From: Mycobacteroides chelonae
GTDB taxonomy: Bacteria; Actinomycetota; Actinomycetes; Mycobacteriales; Mycobacteriaceae
Direction of reading: 5' to 3'
NCBI RefSeq assembly: GCF_016767715.1
Contig: NZ_CP050145.1
Location: forward strand, 2,852,001 to 2,916,000
Length of the DNA stretch: 64,000 bases
The position numbers and the translations under genes were made by a program. The notes beneath the pieces were generated by a model that saw only the letters and a program-made list of their open reading frames with translations, was not told where the DNA came from and did no database searches. Positions within the stretch are counted from its first letter, which is position 1. The number at the start of each line of letters is the position of its first letter. Below, piece after piece: positions 43,734-55,891 of the stretch.

Positions 43734-44305
43734 GAGGCCTCCCCCTGCGCACTGTTGATGACCACGGCGTCGCATCCGTCGTGTTCGGCCAGCAGCACCT
43801 TGACGTCTTCGGAGCGCGCGGTCGGCACGTTCTTGCCGACGTAATCGGCGCGCAACGGCAGTTCACGGTGCCCGCGATCAACCAGCACCGCCAGCTGCAC
43901 CGCCCGCGGCCGGCCCAGATCCCGCAGCGCGTCGAGCGCCGAGCGCACCGTGCGTCCAGAGAACAACACGTCGTCGACGAGCACCACCAGGGCGCCATCG
44001 ACCCCGCCTTCAGGAATGGAGGTGCGTTCCAGCGGGCGGTGGGGTTTGTTGCGCAAGTCGTCGCGGTAGAGCGTGATGTCCAGGAATCCGGCGGGCACCT
44101 CGACACCGGAGAACTCGGTGATGTGGGCGGCCAATCGTTTGGCCAGGGTGGCGCCGCGTGTCGGGATACCGACCAGCACGACGCGGGGCGCGTCACTGGA
44201 ATCGGAAAGAGCGGTCTTCTCGATGATTTGATGCGCGATACGCGAGATGGTCCTGCCGACATCGGCGGCGGACAACAGTTCGCGTCCCTCTGGTAATGCG
44301 CCCAC
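43730..44305 (-). CDS. pyrR: PyrR bifunctional pyr mRNA-binding regulator / uracil phosphoribosyltransferase
   Basis: 191 residues from the GTG at 44305; the longer frame from 44335 would start inside the ribosome-binding site AAGGAGG, so it is rejected. PyrR motifs: [33 protein letters not shown], the PRPP loop [21 protein letters not shown] and [24 protein letters not shown]. With UMP bound it binds the leader RNA and represses the operon; it also has uracil phosphoribosyltransferase activity. Its target hairpin lies directly upstream. Confidence 0.96.
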   Translation of the reverse strand: MGALPEGRELLSAADVGRTISRIAHQIIEKTALSDSSDAPRVVLVGIPTRGATLAKRLAAHITEFSGVEVPAGFLDITLYRDDLRNKPHRPLERTSIPEGGVDGALVVLVDDVLFSGRTVRSALDALRDLGRPRAVQLAVLVDRGHRELPLRADYVGKNVPTARSEDVKVLLAEHDGCDAVVINSAQGEAS

Positions 44306-44317
44306 GCTTACGCGAGA

Positions 44318-44354
44318 CCTCCTTCTCCGCCTCACTGGACGGATCGTTAAAGGA
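44318..44354 (-). promoter_or_regulatory. PyrR RNA-binding hairpin containing the pyrR ribosome-binding site
   Basis: On the mRNA, UCCUU (44354-44350) pairs with AAGGA (44324-44320). The inner stem UCCG/CGGA holds the loop UCCAGUGAGG (44339-44330), an exact fit to the PyrR-loop consensus UCCNGNGAGG. UUUAA on the 5' side and GAGAAGGA on the 3' side also match the Bacillus binding loops. The 3' arm is the AAGGAGG ribosome-binding site of pyrR, so PyrR binding should block translation, as described for M. smegmatis. Confidence 0.9.
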
Positions 44355-44419
44355 TGTCACTTATCGCCAGGGAGCTTAGCATCCGGGCACCCACCGGCCT
44401 CGGCTGACAGGATGGAGTT

Positions 44420-45640
44420 ATGCCCCAGCCCAACTCCGCCTTCGACGCCGCCCTTGCCCCGATCCGGGCGGCGGTCAATGACCGCATCCTGGCCGGAGCG
44501 GTGACGCTGGTGTGGCAGGGCGGGCAGCTCAAACACCTGGCCGCGACCGGATACCGCGATGTCGAGGCGGGCCTGTCCATGGCCGAGAACACCATTTTCC
44601 GTATCGCTTCCATGACCAAGCCGGTCATCAGCGCGGCAGCCATGGCCCTCGTCGACGACGGCACGATCCGCTTGAACGATCCGATCACCACGTGGCTGCC
44701 GGAGTTCGCCGACATGCGGGTGCTCAAGGATCCGGGTGGGCCGTTGGATGACACGTTCCGGGCGCCCCGCACCATCACGGTGGAGGATCTGCTGACCCAC
44801 CGCAGCGGTCTGACCTACGACTTCATTGCGACCGGACCTATCGCGAAGGCCTATCAGCCACTGCACACGGCGACATTCAGTGAGCCCGACGCATGGATAG
44901 CGGCCATCGCCGCGCTGCCGCTGGTGTACCCACCCGGAGAGCGTTTCCACTACAGCCATTCGACCGATGTGCTCGGGTTACTGATCGCCCGCGCAGCCGG
45001 GCTGCCGCTCAACGAGCTGCTGCGTCAACGAATCCTGGATCCGCTGCGCATGTCGGATACCGACTTCTTCGTTCCCGAACACAAGGCCGGACGACTGGCA
45101 CGCCTGTATGGCCTCGACGATCACGACCAGGTCGTGGCGGCCGACCGTGGCTATCTCACCTCGATGCCCACGTCGGCCCCGGCGCTGTGTCGTGGCGGCG
45201 GCGCGCTGGCAAGTACCGCAGGCGACTACCTGACCTTTGCGCGGGCACTGCTGGGTGGCGGCGAGGCCGACGGGGTCCGCATTCTCTCCCCGGAGTCCAC
45301 CGCGGCATTGCGCGCCAACCGGCTCACCCCCGCTCAGCGAGAACTGCCGGCATTCGGCCTGCCGTACTGGACCGGACGCGGCTTCGGTCTGGGCTTGTCG
45401 GTCGTCCTGGATCCGAATGCGGCCGCGTTGTTCGGCCCCGGCGGCGCCGGCACCTTCGGCTGGCCTGGCGCGTTCGGAACATGGTGGCACGCCGACCCGA
45501 AGGCCGACGCGATCCTCATGTTCTTGCCGCAGTGGCGGATGCCCGACCTGGACCCCAAAGCCGCGTTGGCGAGCACATCCACCCTGCGTCTGCAGCTGTT
45601 GCACATTCAGTTCGCGCAGGCCGTCTACGCCGCGCTGTGA
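44420..45640 (+). CDS. Serine hydrolase of the beta-lactamase/class C penicillin-binding family
   Basis: 406 residues without a signal peptide. The SxxK nucleophile motif is IASMTKPVISAA (~residue 66), the second motif is the Tyr in RFHYSHSTDVLG (~residue 176), and TFGWPGAFGTWWHADP supplies the KTG-like third motif region. Members are esterases, D-aminopeptidases or lactonases more often than true beta-lactamases. GATGGAG lies just upstream of the ATG. It is divergent from pyrR, so its promoter overlaps the pyr leader region. Confidence 0.9.
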   Translation: MPQPNSAFDAALAPIRAAVNDRILAGAVTLVWQGGQLKHLAATGYRDVEAGLSMAENTIFRIASMTKPVISAAAMALVDDGTIRLNDPITTWLPEFADMRVLKDPGGPLDDTFRAPRTITVEDLLTHRSGLTYDFIATGPIAKAYQPLHTATFSEPDAWIAAIAALPLVYPPGERFHYSHSTDVLGLLIARAAGLPLNELLRQRILDPLRMSDTDFFVPEHKAGRLARLYGLDDHDQVVAADRGYLTSMPTSAPALCRGGGALASTAGDYLTFARALLGGGEADGVRILSPESTAALRANRLTPAQRELPAFGLPYWTGRGFGLGLSVVLDPNAAALFGPGGAGTFGWPGAFGTWWHADPKADAILMFLPQWRMPDLDPKAALASTSTLRLQLLHIQFAQAVYAAL

Positions 45641-45648
45641 GCGCCGGA

Positions 45649-46383
<735 letters not shown>

Positions 46384-46932
46384 TCAACGAATCTCCCTGG
46401 ACACCGCGTGCGCGAAATCGATGAGTCGATTCATCTGTGCCACACCATGACTGGAATACTTCGAGAACTGGAAGTGCTCGATGCTGTGCCGGTATTCCTC
46501 CAGCGAAGCCTTGACGGTACGCGTGGTGGTCGAGGTGTAGAGCGTCAGGTCAACCGTCGTCATGGTCACGGCGCCGTCCGGCGCGACGTCGTAGTCGACC
46601 TTCAGGGACTTATCGGTGATTTCGGACAGCGGGATGGTGCGCAGGGTCACCGATACCGTGGGATGCGGGGGCCGCTCGTCATGCCCCGCGCAGTGCCCCT
46701 CTCTGACGAACCACAGAATCAGCCGCCCACTGTCGACCAGCGCAATCTCGTACCACCACTTCTCACCCCACGCCCCGTGCTCGCAGCCTCGGTTCAGCAG
46801 GAAGGTGCCCACCTGCGCTACGTCGACCACCCGGCGTAGTTGATCGATCGCCATCCAGGCATGCGGCGTGAAAACTCCAATCGCAGCACCCAAATGCGGG
46901 ATGGCCGCCCAGTCGGCATCTCTGTCAAACAC
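46384..46932 (-). CDS. Unknown protein, stand-alone paralogue of the DUF4259-protein C-terminus
   Basis: 182 residues from the GTG at 46932, overlapping the upstream stop by 8 bases. It begins in a region alignable with the upstream protein (MAIDQLRRVVDVAQVGTFLLNR, residues ~28-49) and continues with TIPLSEITDKSLKVDYDV and a C-terminal helix GVAQMNRLIDFAHAVSREI. The matching parts upstream are LDALRAVVDISEVSAFVLDR, VIPLGAITDRQLKTTYQQ and LAQMERLLQFGRAVAQRV. No signal peptide or membrane segment. Function unknown. Confidence 0.75.
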   Translation of the reverse strand: MFDRDADWAAIPHLGAAIGVFTPHAWMAIDQLRRVVDVAQVGTFLLNRGCEHGAWGEKWWYEIALVDSGRLILWFVREGHCAGHDERPPHPTVSVTLRTIPLSEITDKSLKVDYDVAPDGAVTMTTVDLTLYTSTTTRTVKASLEEYRHSIEHFQFSKYSSHGVAQMNRLIDFAHAVSREIR

Positions 46933-47851
46933 GTTGTGCCACCGCCCGTCCGAATTGAAGAAGCCGTTCCATCTGCGCGAGACCGCCGTCCACGATCGAC
47001 TTGGCGAAGTAGAAATCCTGCACTTCCCATTCGGTTTCCGAGATGGAGACCGCACGACTCTTTTCCGGAGTCACCGTCGAGAGCCACAGTTCGACGGCGA
47101 GCAGCGAGCGCTCCGTACCAAGCTGTTGATACGTCGTCTTCAGCTGACGGTCGGTGATCGCGCCCAGCGGAATCACACGGATCGATGAAGTGAACTCGGA
47201 GGAGCCGAGCAGTCCGGTCTTGTCCTCGCCGTGCCACATCACAAGCCTGCGGCCGTCGGTCAGCGCCACCTCCTGCCACAGACCTTCCGACTGCTCAGCT
47301 GGTTCACGATCCAGAACGAATGCAGACACCTCCGAGATGTCGACCACCGCTCGCAGCGCGTCGAGCGCCACCTTCGGGTCCCGGAGTCCGACGGTCGCGG
47401 CGTTGGTGAGGTCCGGATACGGGGCCCAGTCCTGGTACCCATCCCCCTCGACACCGCGCAGTGAACGCTCGATAGCCGCCACCTCAGCCACCCACTCAGC
47501 GGGATCCGCATCGGTCCACAGGTCGGCGAGCTCACTGCCCGGAGCCTGAACCCGGGCGATCGCGCCGCGCGCCAGGACCGCAAGCGCATACACCTGGGTT
47601 TGCTTTATGGCGATGTCGGCCACCACTTCCGACCACCGCTCCGCGCCCGCATCGACCTCGCCCGAACATCGCAGGGCAATCACCGCAGCGGCAGCGACCA
47701 CCGCCGATCCCTCCGGCGCCTCTAGGTAGTCAGCATTCGCCAGACGCAGGCATCGCGCCAGTTGAAGCTCGATATCGTCGCTCTGCCTGAGATCGCCCAA
47801 GAAGTCAGCAGCGTCATCGTTGTCAAACGGTCCAGCACCCCAGGCTCCCAC
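46925..47851 (-). CDS. DUF4259-domain protein with extra C-terminal domain
   Basis: 308 residues from the GTG at 47851, chosen because DUF4259 proteins start with GAWGAGPFDNDDAADF; an in-frame ATG lies 9 codons upstream. The N-terminal ~130 residues form the DUF4259 domain. The C-terminal ~170 residues match the protein encoded immediately downstream. No ribosome site precedes the GTG, but TATTAG lies seven bases before it, so the transcript may be leaderless. Function unknown. Confidence 0.78.
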   Translation of the reverse strand: MGAWGAGPFDNDDAADFLGDLRQSDDIELQLARCLRLANADYLEAPEGSAVVAAAAVIALRCSGEVDAGAERWSEVVADIAIKQTQVYALAVLARGAIARVQAPGSELADLWTDADPAEWVAEVAAIERSLRGVEGDGYQDWAPYPDLTNAATVGLRDPKVALDALRAVVDISEVSAFVLDREPAEQSEGLWQEVALTDGRRLVMWHGEDKTGLLGSSEFTSSIRVIPLGAITDRQLKTTYQQLGTERSLLAVELWLSTVTPEKSRAVSISETEWEVQDFYFAKSIVDGGLAQMERLLQFGRAVAQRV

Positions 47852-47995
47852 GCAGCTAATAGTGGCAGAACACCCCACCTAGCGCATCTCAACGTACTTG
47901 AGCCGAGACGCGCGCCTATTGTCCATGTTGCTATCCGGATCACACTCAGGACCGGCCGATAGGCTCGCGGCATCACCGAGAGAATCGAGGCGACC

Positions 47996-48424
47996 ATGAC
48001 CGAACCATCGGGCAGCGAGCAATCATTCAACGAGGCCAACATCGCCGAGTTCCGCGCCAACGGCGGCAATGTTGGCGGCCAATTCGAGGGTTTTCCGCTC
48101 ATGCTCTTGACGAGCACTGGAGCCAAATCGGGCGCCGAACGCGTGAACCCGTTGGCCTACTTCGATATCGACGGCAAGGCCTACATCGTCGGTTCGTCGG
48201 CGGGAAGACCGAAGAATCCCGCCTGGGTGGCGAACCTGCGCGCCAACCCCGATGTCGCCGTGGAGATCGGCGCCAACCCGAAAACAAAGGCCACGGCCGT
48301 CGAACTCCCCCGCGCCGAGCGTGATCGAGTGTTCGAGATCGTCAAACAGCGCGCACCCGGATTCGCCGAGTACGAGACCCTCACGGACCGGGTGATCCCC
48401 GTGTTCGAGATACGCCTCGACTGA
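47996..48424 (+). CDS. Deazaflavin (F420)-dependent nitroreductase-family protein (DDN-like)
   Basis: 142 residues of the split-barrel DDN family: NVGGQFEGFPLMLLTSTGAKSGAERVNPLAY (~residues 24-54), IVGSSAGRPKNPAWVANLRANPDVAVEIG (~64-92) and a C-terminal PVFEIRL. Such proteins use reduced F420 to reduce quinones and nitro compounds; DDN itself activates pretomanid in M. tuberculosis. Single gene, divergent from the DUF4259 gene and ending one base before the nusB stop. Confidence 0.92.
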   Translation: MTEPSGSEQSFNEANIAEFRANGGNVGGQFEGFPLMLLTSTGAKSGAERVNPLAYFDIDGKAYIVGSSAGRPKNPAWVANLRANPDVAVEIGANPKTKATAVELPRAERDRVFEIVKQRAPGFAEYETLTDRVIPVFEIRLD

Positions 48425-48425
48425 C

Positions 48426-48911
48426 CTATTCCGCGGAGCCGGAAGCCGAGCCACCCCGGATGTGCGGGGTCACCAGCATGAGCTGACCCAGCACACCGTT
48501 CACGAACGCCGGTGACTCATCGGTGGAAAGCTGCTTGGCCAGTTCGACCGCTTCGTCGACGGCCACCACCTCGGGCACGTCCTCGGCATGGAGCAGCTCC
48601 CACACCGCGACGCGCATGATCGCGCGGTCCACCGCGGGCAGCCTGGCCAGCGTCCATCCCTGCAGATGCGAGGAGATCAGCTCGTCGATGTGCGTGGCGT
48701 GCTCGGTGACACCGTGCGCGACCGTCACCGTGTAGGGGTTCAGCGGCTCCACGTCGGGCTTCGCCTCCGCCAGGCCGCGACGCTCATCGGCCACGGCGGC
48801 TGCCGTCATATCCCGCGCCTCGGCCTCGAACAGCAGGTCCACTGCCCGCTTACGCGCCTTGCGGCGGCCGCCCTTGGCGGAGGCGCGGCCGGTCGAACCG
48901 CTATCAGCCAT
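48426..48911 (-). CDS. nusB: Transcription antitermination protein NusB
   Basis: 161 residues, normal for mycobacteria. The NusB helical fold shows in [53 protein letters not shown] and [13 protein letters not shown]. With NusE it binds boxA in rRNA leaders. The start overlaps the efp stop by 8 bases. The N-terminal Ser/Gly/Arg stretch is a mycobacterial addition. Confidence 0.96.
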   Translation of the reverse strand: MADSGSTGRASAKGGRRKARKRAVDLLFEAEARDMTAAAVADERRGLAEAKPDVEPLNPYTVTVAHGVTEHATHIDELISSHLQGWTLARLPAVDRAIMRVAVWELLHAEDVPEVVAVDEAVELAKQLSTDESPAFVNGVLGQLMLVTPHIRGGSASGSAE

Positions 48912-49467
48912 TCACGCGGCCGAGGTAGCTGGCGTCGCGCGTGTCGACCTTGAGGCGGTCACCGGTGTTGATGAACAGCGGCACCTGGATCTCGGCGCCG
49001 GTTTCCATCGTCGCCGGCTTGGTGCCCGCACTGGAACGATCACCCTGCAGGCCCGGCTCGGTGTGCGTCACCACCAGCTCGACCGACACCGGCAGCTCGA
49101 TGTACAACGGCGCGCCCTCGTTGAACGCGACCTGCACGGTCATGCTCTCCAGCAGGAACCGGTGTGCGTCGCCGACCAGCTCGGGAGTGAGGTGATGCTG
49201 CTCGTAATCCTGGCTGTCCATGAACACGAACGAGTCGCCGTCGCGGTACAGGTAGGTGGTGTCGCGCCGGTCGACGGTCGCGGTCTCGACCTTCACGCCC
49301 GCGTTGAAGGTCTTGTCGACGACCTTGCCCGACAGCACGTTCTTGAGCTTGGTGCGCACGAACGCCGGTCCCTTACCGGGCTTCACGTGCTGGAACTCGG
49401 TGATCTGCCACAGCTGACCATCGATGTTGAGCACCAGGCCGTTCTTGAAATCGGCGGTTGAAGCCAC
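48904..49467 (-). CDS. efp: Elongation factor P
   Basis: 187 residues. KOW-like N-terminal domain [42 protein letters not shown] (residues 2-43), with the tip loop PGKGPAF carrying Lys where EF-P is modified in other bacteria. Two OB domains follow; the C-terminal end is [16 protein letters not shown] relieves stalling at proline runs, which fits the many Pro-rich exported proteins here. It sits 36 bases after pepQ. Confidence 0.97.
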   Translation of the reverse strand: MASTADFKNGLVLNIDGQLWQITEFQHVKPGKGPAFVRTKLKNVLSGKVVDKTFNAGVKVETATVDRRDTTYLYRDGDSFVFMDSQDYEQHHLTPELVGDAHRFLLESMTVQVAFNEGAPLYIELPVSVELVVTHTEPGLQGDRSSAGTKPATMETGAEIQVPLFINTGDRLKVDTRDASYLGRVNG

Positions 49468-49503
49468 AGTCGTCTATCTCCTTGCGTAACTGTTCAGTAC
49501 TAC

Positions 49504-50604
49504 TCAATTAATGACGGTGAGTTCCTTGGGGAACCGGGTCAATAGCTCCGGCCCGTCGGGCCGCACCACGAGCGTGTCCTCGATCCGGACTCCGCCCCGG
49601 TCGGGCAGGTAGACCCCTGGCTCGACTGTCACCGCCGAGCCAGCAAGCAGTGTACCGGTGGCGCCGGCACCGATACCCGGTGCTTCGTGGATCTGCAACC
49701 CCACACCGTGGCCGAGGCCGTGACCGAAGTTCTGTCCGTATCCGGCGGCGGCGATGACATCGCGGGCCGCGGCGTCCACACCCTTCAGCGATGCCCCGGG
49801 CGCCAGGGCCTCCCGCCCCGCTGCCTGTGCGGCCAGCACCAGTTCGTAGATCTCCTGCTGCCACGGCGACACCGATCCCAGCACCAGGGTGCGGGTCATG
49901 TCCGAGTGATACCCGGCGACCAGTGCACCGAAGTCGATCTTTACGAAGTCGCCGGTGGCCAGCACCGCGTCGGTGGGTCGGTGGTGCGGTATCGCCGAAT
50001 GCGGGCCGGCCGCGACGATGGTCTCGAACGACGCGCCGTCGGCTCCGTGTTCACACATGAGGTTCTCCAGGTCGCGGGCGACATCACGCTCGGTGCGCCC
50101 AGGCCGGATCCCGCCCGTCTCGATCAAGGCAGATAACGCGGTATCTGCTGCAGCGCAGGCTCTTTCGAGGATGAGTACCTCGGATTCGTCCTTCACTTCC
50201 CGGAGTTTCTCCACCCGGTTCGGGGCCCGGACCAACTCGACGTGCCCGGCCGCCGCGCTCAATTTGTCGAATCCGTCGACGGTGACCACGTGGCTTTCGA
50301 ATCCTGCGCGCCCGGCGGCGGCCGACGCGATCAGCGCCGCGCCGTAGCCACGGTCGATCAGTGCACGCAGATCCGGAACCTGCGCGGCGGCTTGGGTGCG
50401 GTAGCGGCCATCGGTGCACAACACGGTCGCCTTCTCATCCGCTCCGTCGCTCGCGGCCACCCATAGTGCGGCGGCGGACCCCGTGAAACCCGTCAGATAG
50501 CGAATGTTGACCAGGTCGGTGATCAGAAGCGCATCGAGTCCGTCGGCGCGCAGACCCTCGCGCAGTCGTTCCCGGCGATCGATATGGCTGAGGACGGTCG
50601 TCAT
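49504..50604 (-). CDS. pepQ: Xaa-Pro dipeptidase/aminopeptidase, M24B family
   Basis: 366 residues from the ATG at 50604 (MTTVLSHIDRRERL); the frame is open 17 codons more. The creatinase-type N-domain contains DALLITDLVNIRYLTGFTGS. The M24 domain holds the metal ligands: Asp in VKIDFGALVAGYHSDMTRT, His in NFGHGLGHGVGLQIHEAP, Glu in TVEPGVYLP and RIEDT. It cleaves peptides ending in X-Pro. It heads the pepQ-efp-nusB group, all linked to proline handling or translation. Confidence 0.94.
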   Translation of the reverse strand: MTTVLSHIDRRERLREGLRADGLDALLITDLVNIRYLTGFTGSAAALWVAASDGADEKATVLCTDGRYRTQAAAQVPDLRALIDRGYGAALIASAAAGRAGFESHVVTVDGFDKLSAAAGHVELVRAPNRVEKLREVKDESEVLILERACAAADTALSALIETGGIRPGRTERDVARDLENLMCEHGADGASFETIVAAGPHSAIPHHRPTDAVLATGDFVKIDFGALVAGYHSDMTRTLVLGSVSPWQQEIYELVLAAQAAGREALAPGASLKGVDAAARDVIAAAGYGQNFGHGLGHGVGLQIHEAPGIGAGATGTLLAGSAVTVEPGVYLPDRGGVRIEDTLVVRPDGPELLTRFPKELTVIN

Positions 50605-50636
50605 AGGTGTCGACGCTACCGCGATACGCTGGGCCC

Positions 50637-51133
50637 ATGCCCGAAGCTGGAACACGTTCCATGACCGCGCAATGGCTTACCCGTGGCGCCGTCTTCGCCG
50701 TCTTTATGGTGCTGATTCGCGTGATACAGGGTCTGGCCATCAGCGTCTGGGAGACCCACGGCACCCTCATCAACATCACGCTGGTTCTGGTGTTCGTCGC
50801 GGCGGTGGTGGTCTGGGCGGTCACCGACGGCCGCGGCGATGCCCGGCGCAACCCCGATCCGGACCGCCGTGAAGATCTGGCCATGTGGTGGCTGCTGGGC
50901 GGCATCTTCGCCGGTGCGGTCAGCGGCCTGGTGATCTGGCTGATCAGCCTGTTCAACGAGGGAATCTACGCGGCGGGCGTCCTGGCGGAGCTCACCACCA
51001 CCGCGGCATTCGTGGCGCTGCTGGTGTTCGGACCCGCCATGGTCGGCGTATTCGCGGGCCGACTGCTAGTGGACCGCAAGGAAAAGGAGCACGCCGCGCT
51101 ACAGCAGTCGGATACCGACGTGTTCCAGGCGGT

Positions 51134-51161
<28 letters not shown>
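50637..51161 (+). CDS. Small membrane protein (Rv2536-like)
   Basis: 174 residues from the ATG at 50637; an ATG at 50661 is also possible. Four hydrophobic segments (about residues 15-37, 42-62, 82-104 and 112-138) and a charged C-terminal tail ([32 protein letters not shown]). It keeps the same place between pepQ and aroQ as Rv2536 in M. tuberculosis and is sometimes labelled a B-4DMT-type transporter. Actual function unknown. Its 3' end overlaps aroQ by 28 bases on the other strand. Confidence 0.85.
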
Positions 51162-53310
<2,149 letters not shown>

Positions 53311-53314
<4 letters not shown>

Positions 53315-54558
53315 CCCGCTGTGTTAGCCGCTCTTCGCGCAGGCTGCTCATCGGAAGATTCTCGGCGCGGCTCCCGCAGCGCCACCGCATCCAGGTACGC
53401 ACCGACGTTGGTCTTCGTCTCGGACAGTGAGTCTCCACCGAACTTTTCCAGTGCGGCACGGGCCACTACCAGCGCGACCATTGCCTCGGCGACCACGCCC
53501 GCGGCCGGGACCGCACACACGTCGGAACGCTGGTGAATTGCGACTGCCTCGTCGCCGGTGGACATGTCCACGGTCGCCAACGCCCGCGGAACGGTGGAGA
53601 TGGGCTTCATCGCCGCCCGCACTCGCAGTGGCTGACCGTTGGTCATGCCACCTTCCAGCCCACCGGCGCGATTGGTGGAGCGCAAAATGCCGTCGGGACC
53701 CGGGTAAATCTCGTCGTGTGCGGCGCTGCCGCGTCGGCGCGCGGTAGTGAAACCGTCACCGATCTCCACACCCTTGATCGCCTGGATACCCATGATCGCC
53801 GCCGCCAGTTGGCTGTCCAGCCGGTCGTTTCCACTGATGAACGAGCCGAGTCCGACAGGCAGACCGGCGACCACCACCTCGACCACGCCGCCGAGGGTGT
53901 CGCCGTCCTTCTTGGCGGCCTCGATCTCGGTGATCATGGACTGTTCGGCTTGTGCGTCGAACGCCCGTACCGGGCTGGCGTCGATGGCGTCCAGGTCGGC
54001 GGCGCCCGGTACCGGACCTTCGTAGGGATCGGAGTCGCCGATGGAGATGACATGCGAAATGACATCGACTCCCAGGGCCTGCTTCAGGAAGGCCTTGGCG
54101 AGGGTGCCCACCGCCACACGCGCCGCGGTCTCGCGCGCGCTGGCCCGCTCGAGCACCGGGCGGGCGTCATCGAATCCGTACTTGAGCATGCCTGCGTAGT
54201 CGGCGTGCCCAGGACGGGGCCGGGTCAGCGGCGCGTTACGCGCGATGTTCTCCAGCTCGGCGGGGTCCACGGGGTCCGGAGACATCACGGTCTCCCACTT
54301 AGGCCATTCGGTGTTGCCGACCTCGATGGCAACCGGACCGCCCAAGGTCAGTCCGTGGCGCACGCCGCCGAGCACAGTGACCTGATCGGCCTCGAACGCC
54401 ATCCGCGCACCCCGGCCGTAGCCCAGGCGGCGACGCGCCAGCTGCCTACCGATGTCCTCCGATGTCAGTTCGACACCGGCGACCATGCCTTCCAGGACCG
54501 CGACCAACGCGCGTCCATGCGATTCACCTGCCGTGATCCAGCGCAACACGTGCACCAT
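53311..54558 (-). CDS. aroC: Chorismate synthase
   Basis: 415 residues. Signature regions: [19 protein letters not shown] at the start, [37 protein letters not shown] (~residues 105-141) and [20 protein letters not shown]. It makes chorismate with reduced FMN. The true start may be the GTG at 54549 or TTG at 54546, which would match homologues better than the ATG at 54558. First gene of aroC-aroK-aroB-aroQ; M. tuberculosis calls it aroF. Confidence 0.96.
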
Positions 54559-54615
54559 TGTCCCATGCGGGCAGGCCGGTCTTCCAAATCGATCGGGACA
54601 GTGGATGGTTCTTTG

Positions 54616-55056
54616 TCAGATGCCCGGCGCGAGGACCATCAGCGCGGTCGCTAACGCCGTGGCCAGACACATCGACGGTCCGTGCGGAACCGATACTCCC
54701 CGGCGCCCGCACGCCATGAGCAGCACACCAATCAGGCCGGTCAACAGCGGCGCACCGATTGCCGCCAGAAACCACGTGTCCAATCCGAACGCCCCCGACA
54801 ATCCCCCGGTGCCGAAGGCGAGCTTCACGTCCCCTGCGCCCATCGCGCGCGGCGAGAGCAGATGTGCGGCCAGGTACACGATCGTCAACGCCACCGCGCC
54901 GGCCAACATCGGTGGATTGCGGTCGAGCATTGCCACCACGACTATCCCGGCGGCTGCGGGCAGCGTGAGCCAGTTCGGCAGCCTGCGGTACCTGATGTCG
55001 AAATATGACAGCGCCGCCATCCAGCACAGCACCGCCGCCCCCACCCCGTAAATCAT
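54616..55056 (-). CDS. A24-family prepilin peptidase-like membrane protein
   Basis: 146 residues and about five or six transmembrane helices. The two catalytic aspartates of the aspartic A24 family are visible in SYFDIRYRRLPNWLT (~18-32) and MGAGDVKLAFGTGG (~72-85, GxGD motif). The N-methyltransferase domain of full TcpA/PilD enzymes is missing, as in archaeal-type and other actinobacterial peptidases. It matches the place of Rv2551c between aroC and aroE. No pilin gene is in the window. Confidence 0.88.
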   Translation of the reverse strand: MIYGVGAAVLCWMAALSYFDIRYRRLPNWLTLPAAAGIVVVAMLDRNPPMLAGAVALTIVYLAAHLLSPRAMGAGDVKLAFGTGGLSGAFGLDTWFLAAIGAPLLTGLIGVLLMACGRRGVSVPHGPSMCLATALATALMVLAPGI

Positions 55057-55093
55057 GTGGGGAATGTAGCGCCGCGCGGCTAGATTCGGAGTA

Positions 55094-55870
55094 GTGACGA
55101 AGACATTGTGGAGCCCGCAGGAATACAGCCGATTCGGAGACGAACGCAGTCGCCCGTTCTACGAATTGCTGTCCCGGATACCGGCCTCGACTCCGCGCAC
55201 TGTCGTTGACTTGGGTTGCGCCAGTGGAATCTTGACCGTCGAATTGGCCCGCCGGTGGCCCGGCGCATCGGTGCTGGGACTGGATTCCTCCGCCGAGCTG
55301 CTGGCCACCGCACCCGCTGACCTGCCCGCCAATCTGCGTCTGGAGCAAGGCGATATCGCGGACTTCCGGGCCGACGGCGTGGACGTACTGTTCACCAATG
55401 CGGCCTTGCAATGGCTTCCACAGCACCGCGAGCTCATCTCCGCATGGGCCGGGCAGCTCAATCCGGGTGGATATCTGGCCTTTCAGGTTCCGGGCAACTT
55501 CGGAGCACCCTCGCATGCGCTGATGCGCCAGGTGGCCGAATCGCCACGCTGGCTATCGCGATTGGACGGTGTGCTGCGCGGAACCGAGAGCACGGACGGA
55601 GCCGAAGGTTATGCGCGCCTGGCCATTTCCGCCGGCTTGGTTCCGGACGCCTGGGAGACGACATACGTGCACCTGCTGGCGGGCGAGGATCCGGTGCTGC
55701 GATGGGTGCATGGCACCGGGCTGAGGCCCGTTGTGTCGGCACTGTCGGCCGACGAATTCGCCGAGTTCGAGTCGGAGTATGCCGGGCTGCTGCGCCAGGC
55801 TTATCCGCGCTCCGGCGAGGTGACCCCGTTCGGATTCCGCCGAATCTTCTGTGTGGCATCCAAGCCGTAA
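55094..55870 (+). CDS. tam: Trans-aconitate 2-methyltransferase
   Basis: 258 residues, normal for Tam. It begins MTKTLWSPQEYSRFGDERSRPFYELL, with SAM-binding VVDLGCASGILTVELARRWP (~37-56), FTNAALQWLPQH and the C-terminal PFGFRRIFCVASK. It methylates trans-aconitate, a harmful by-product of the citrate cycle. The start is the GTG at 55094 with CGGAG upstream. A TetR gene follows by 21 bases. Confidence 0.93.
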   Translation: MTKTLWSPQEYSRFGDERSRPFYELLSRIPASTPRTVVDLGCASGILTVELARRWPGASVLGLDSSAELLATAPADLPANLRLEQGDIADFRADGVDVLFTNAALQWLPQHRELISAWAGQLNPGGYLAFQVPGNFGAPSHALMRQVAESPRWLSRLDGVLRGTESTDGAEGYARLAISAGLVPDAWETTYVHLLAGEDPVLRWVHGTGLRPVVSALSADEFAEFESEYAGLLRQAYPRSGEVTPFGFRRIFCVASKP

Positions 55871-55891
55871 GTGGGTCGATAGAATCGGGCG

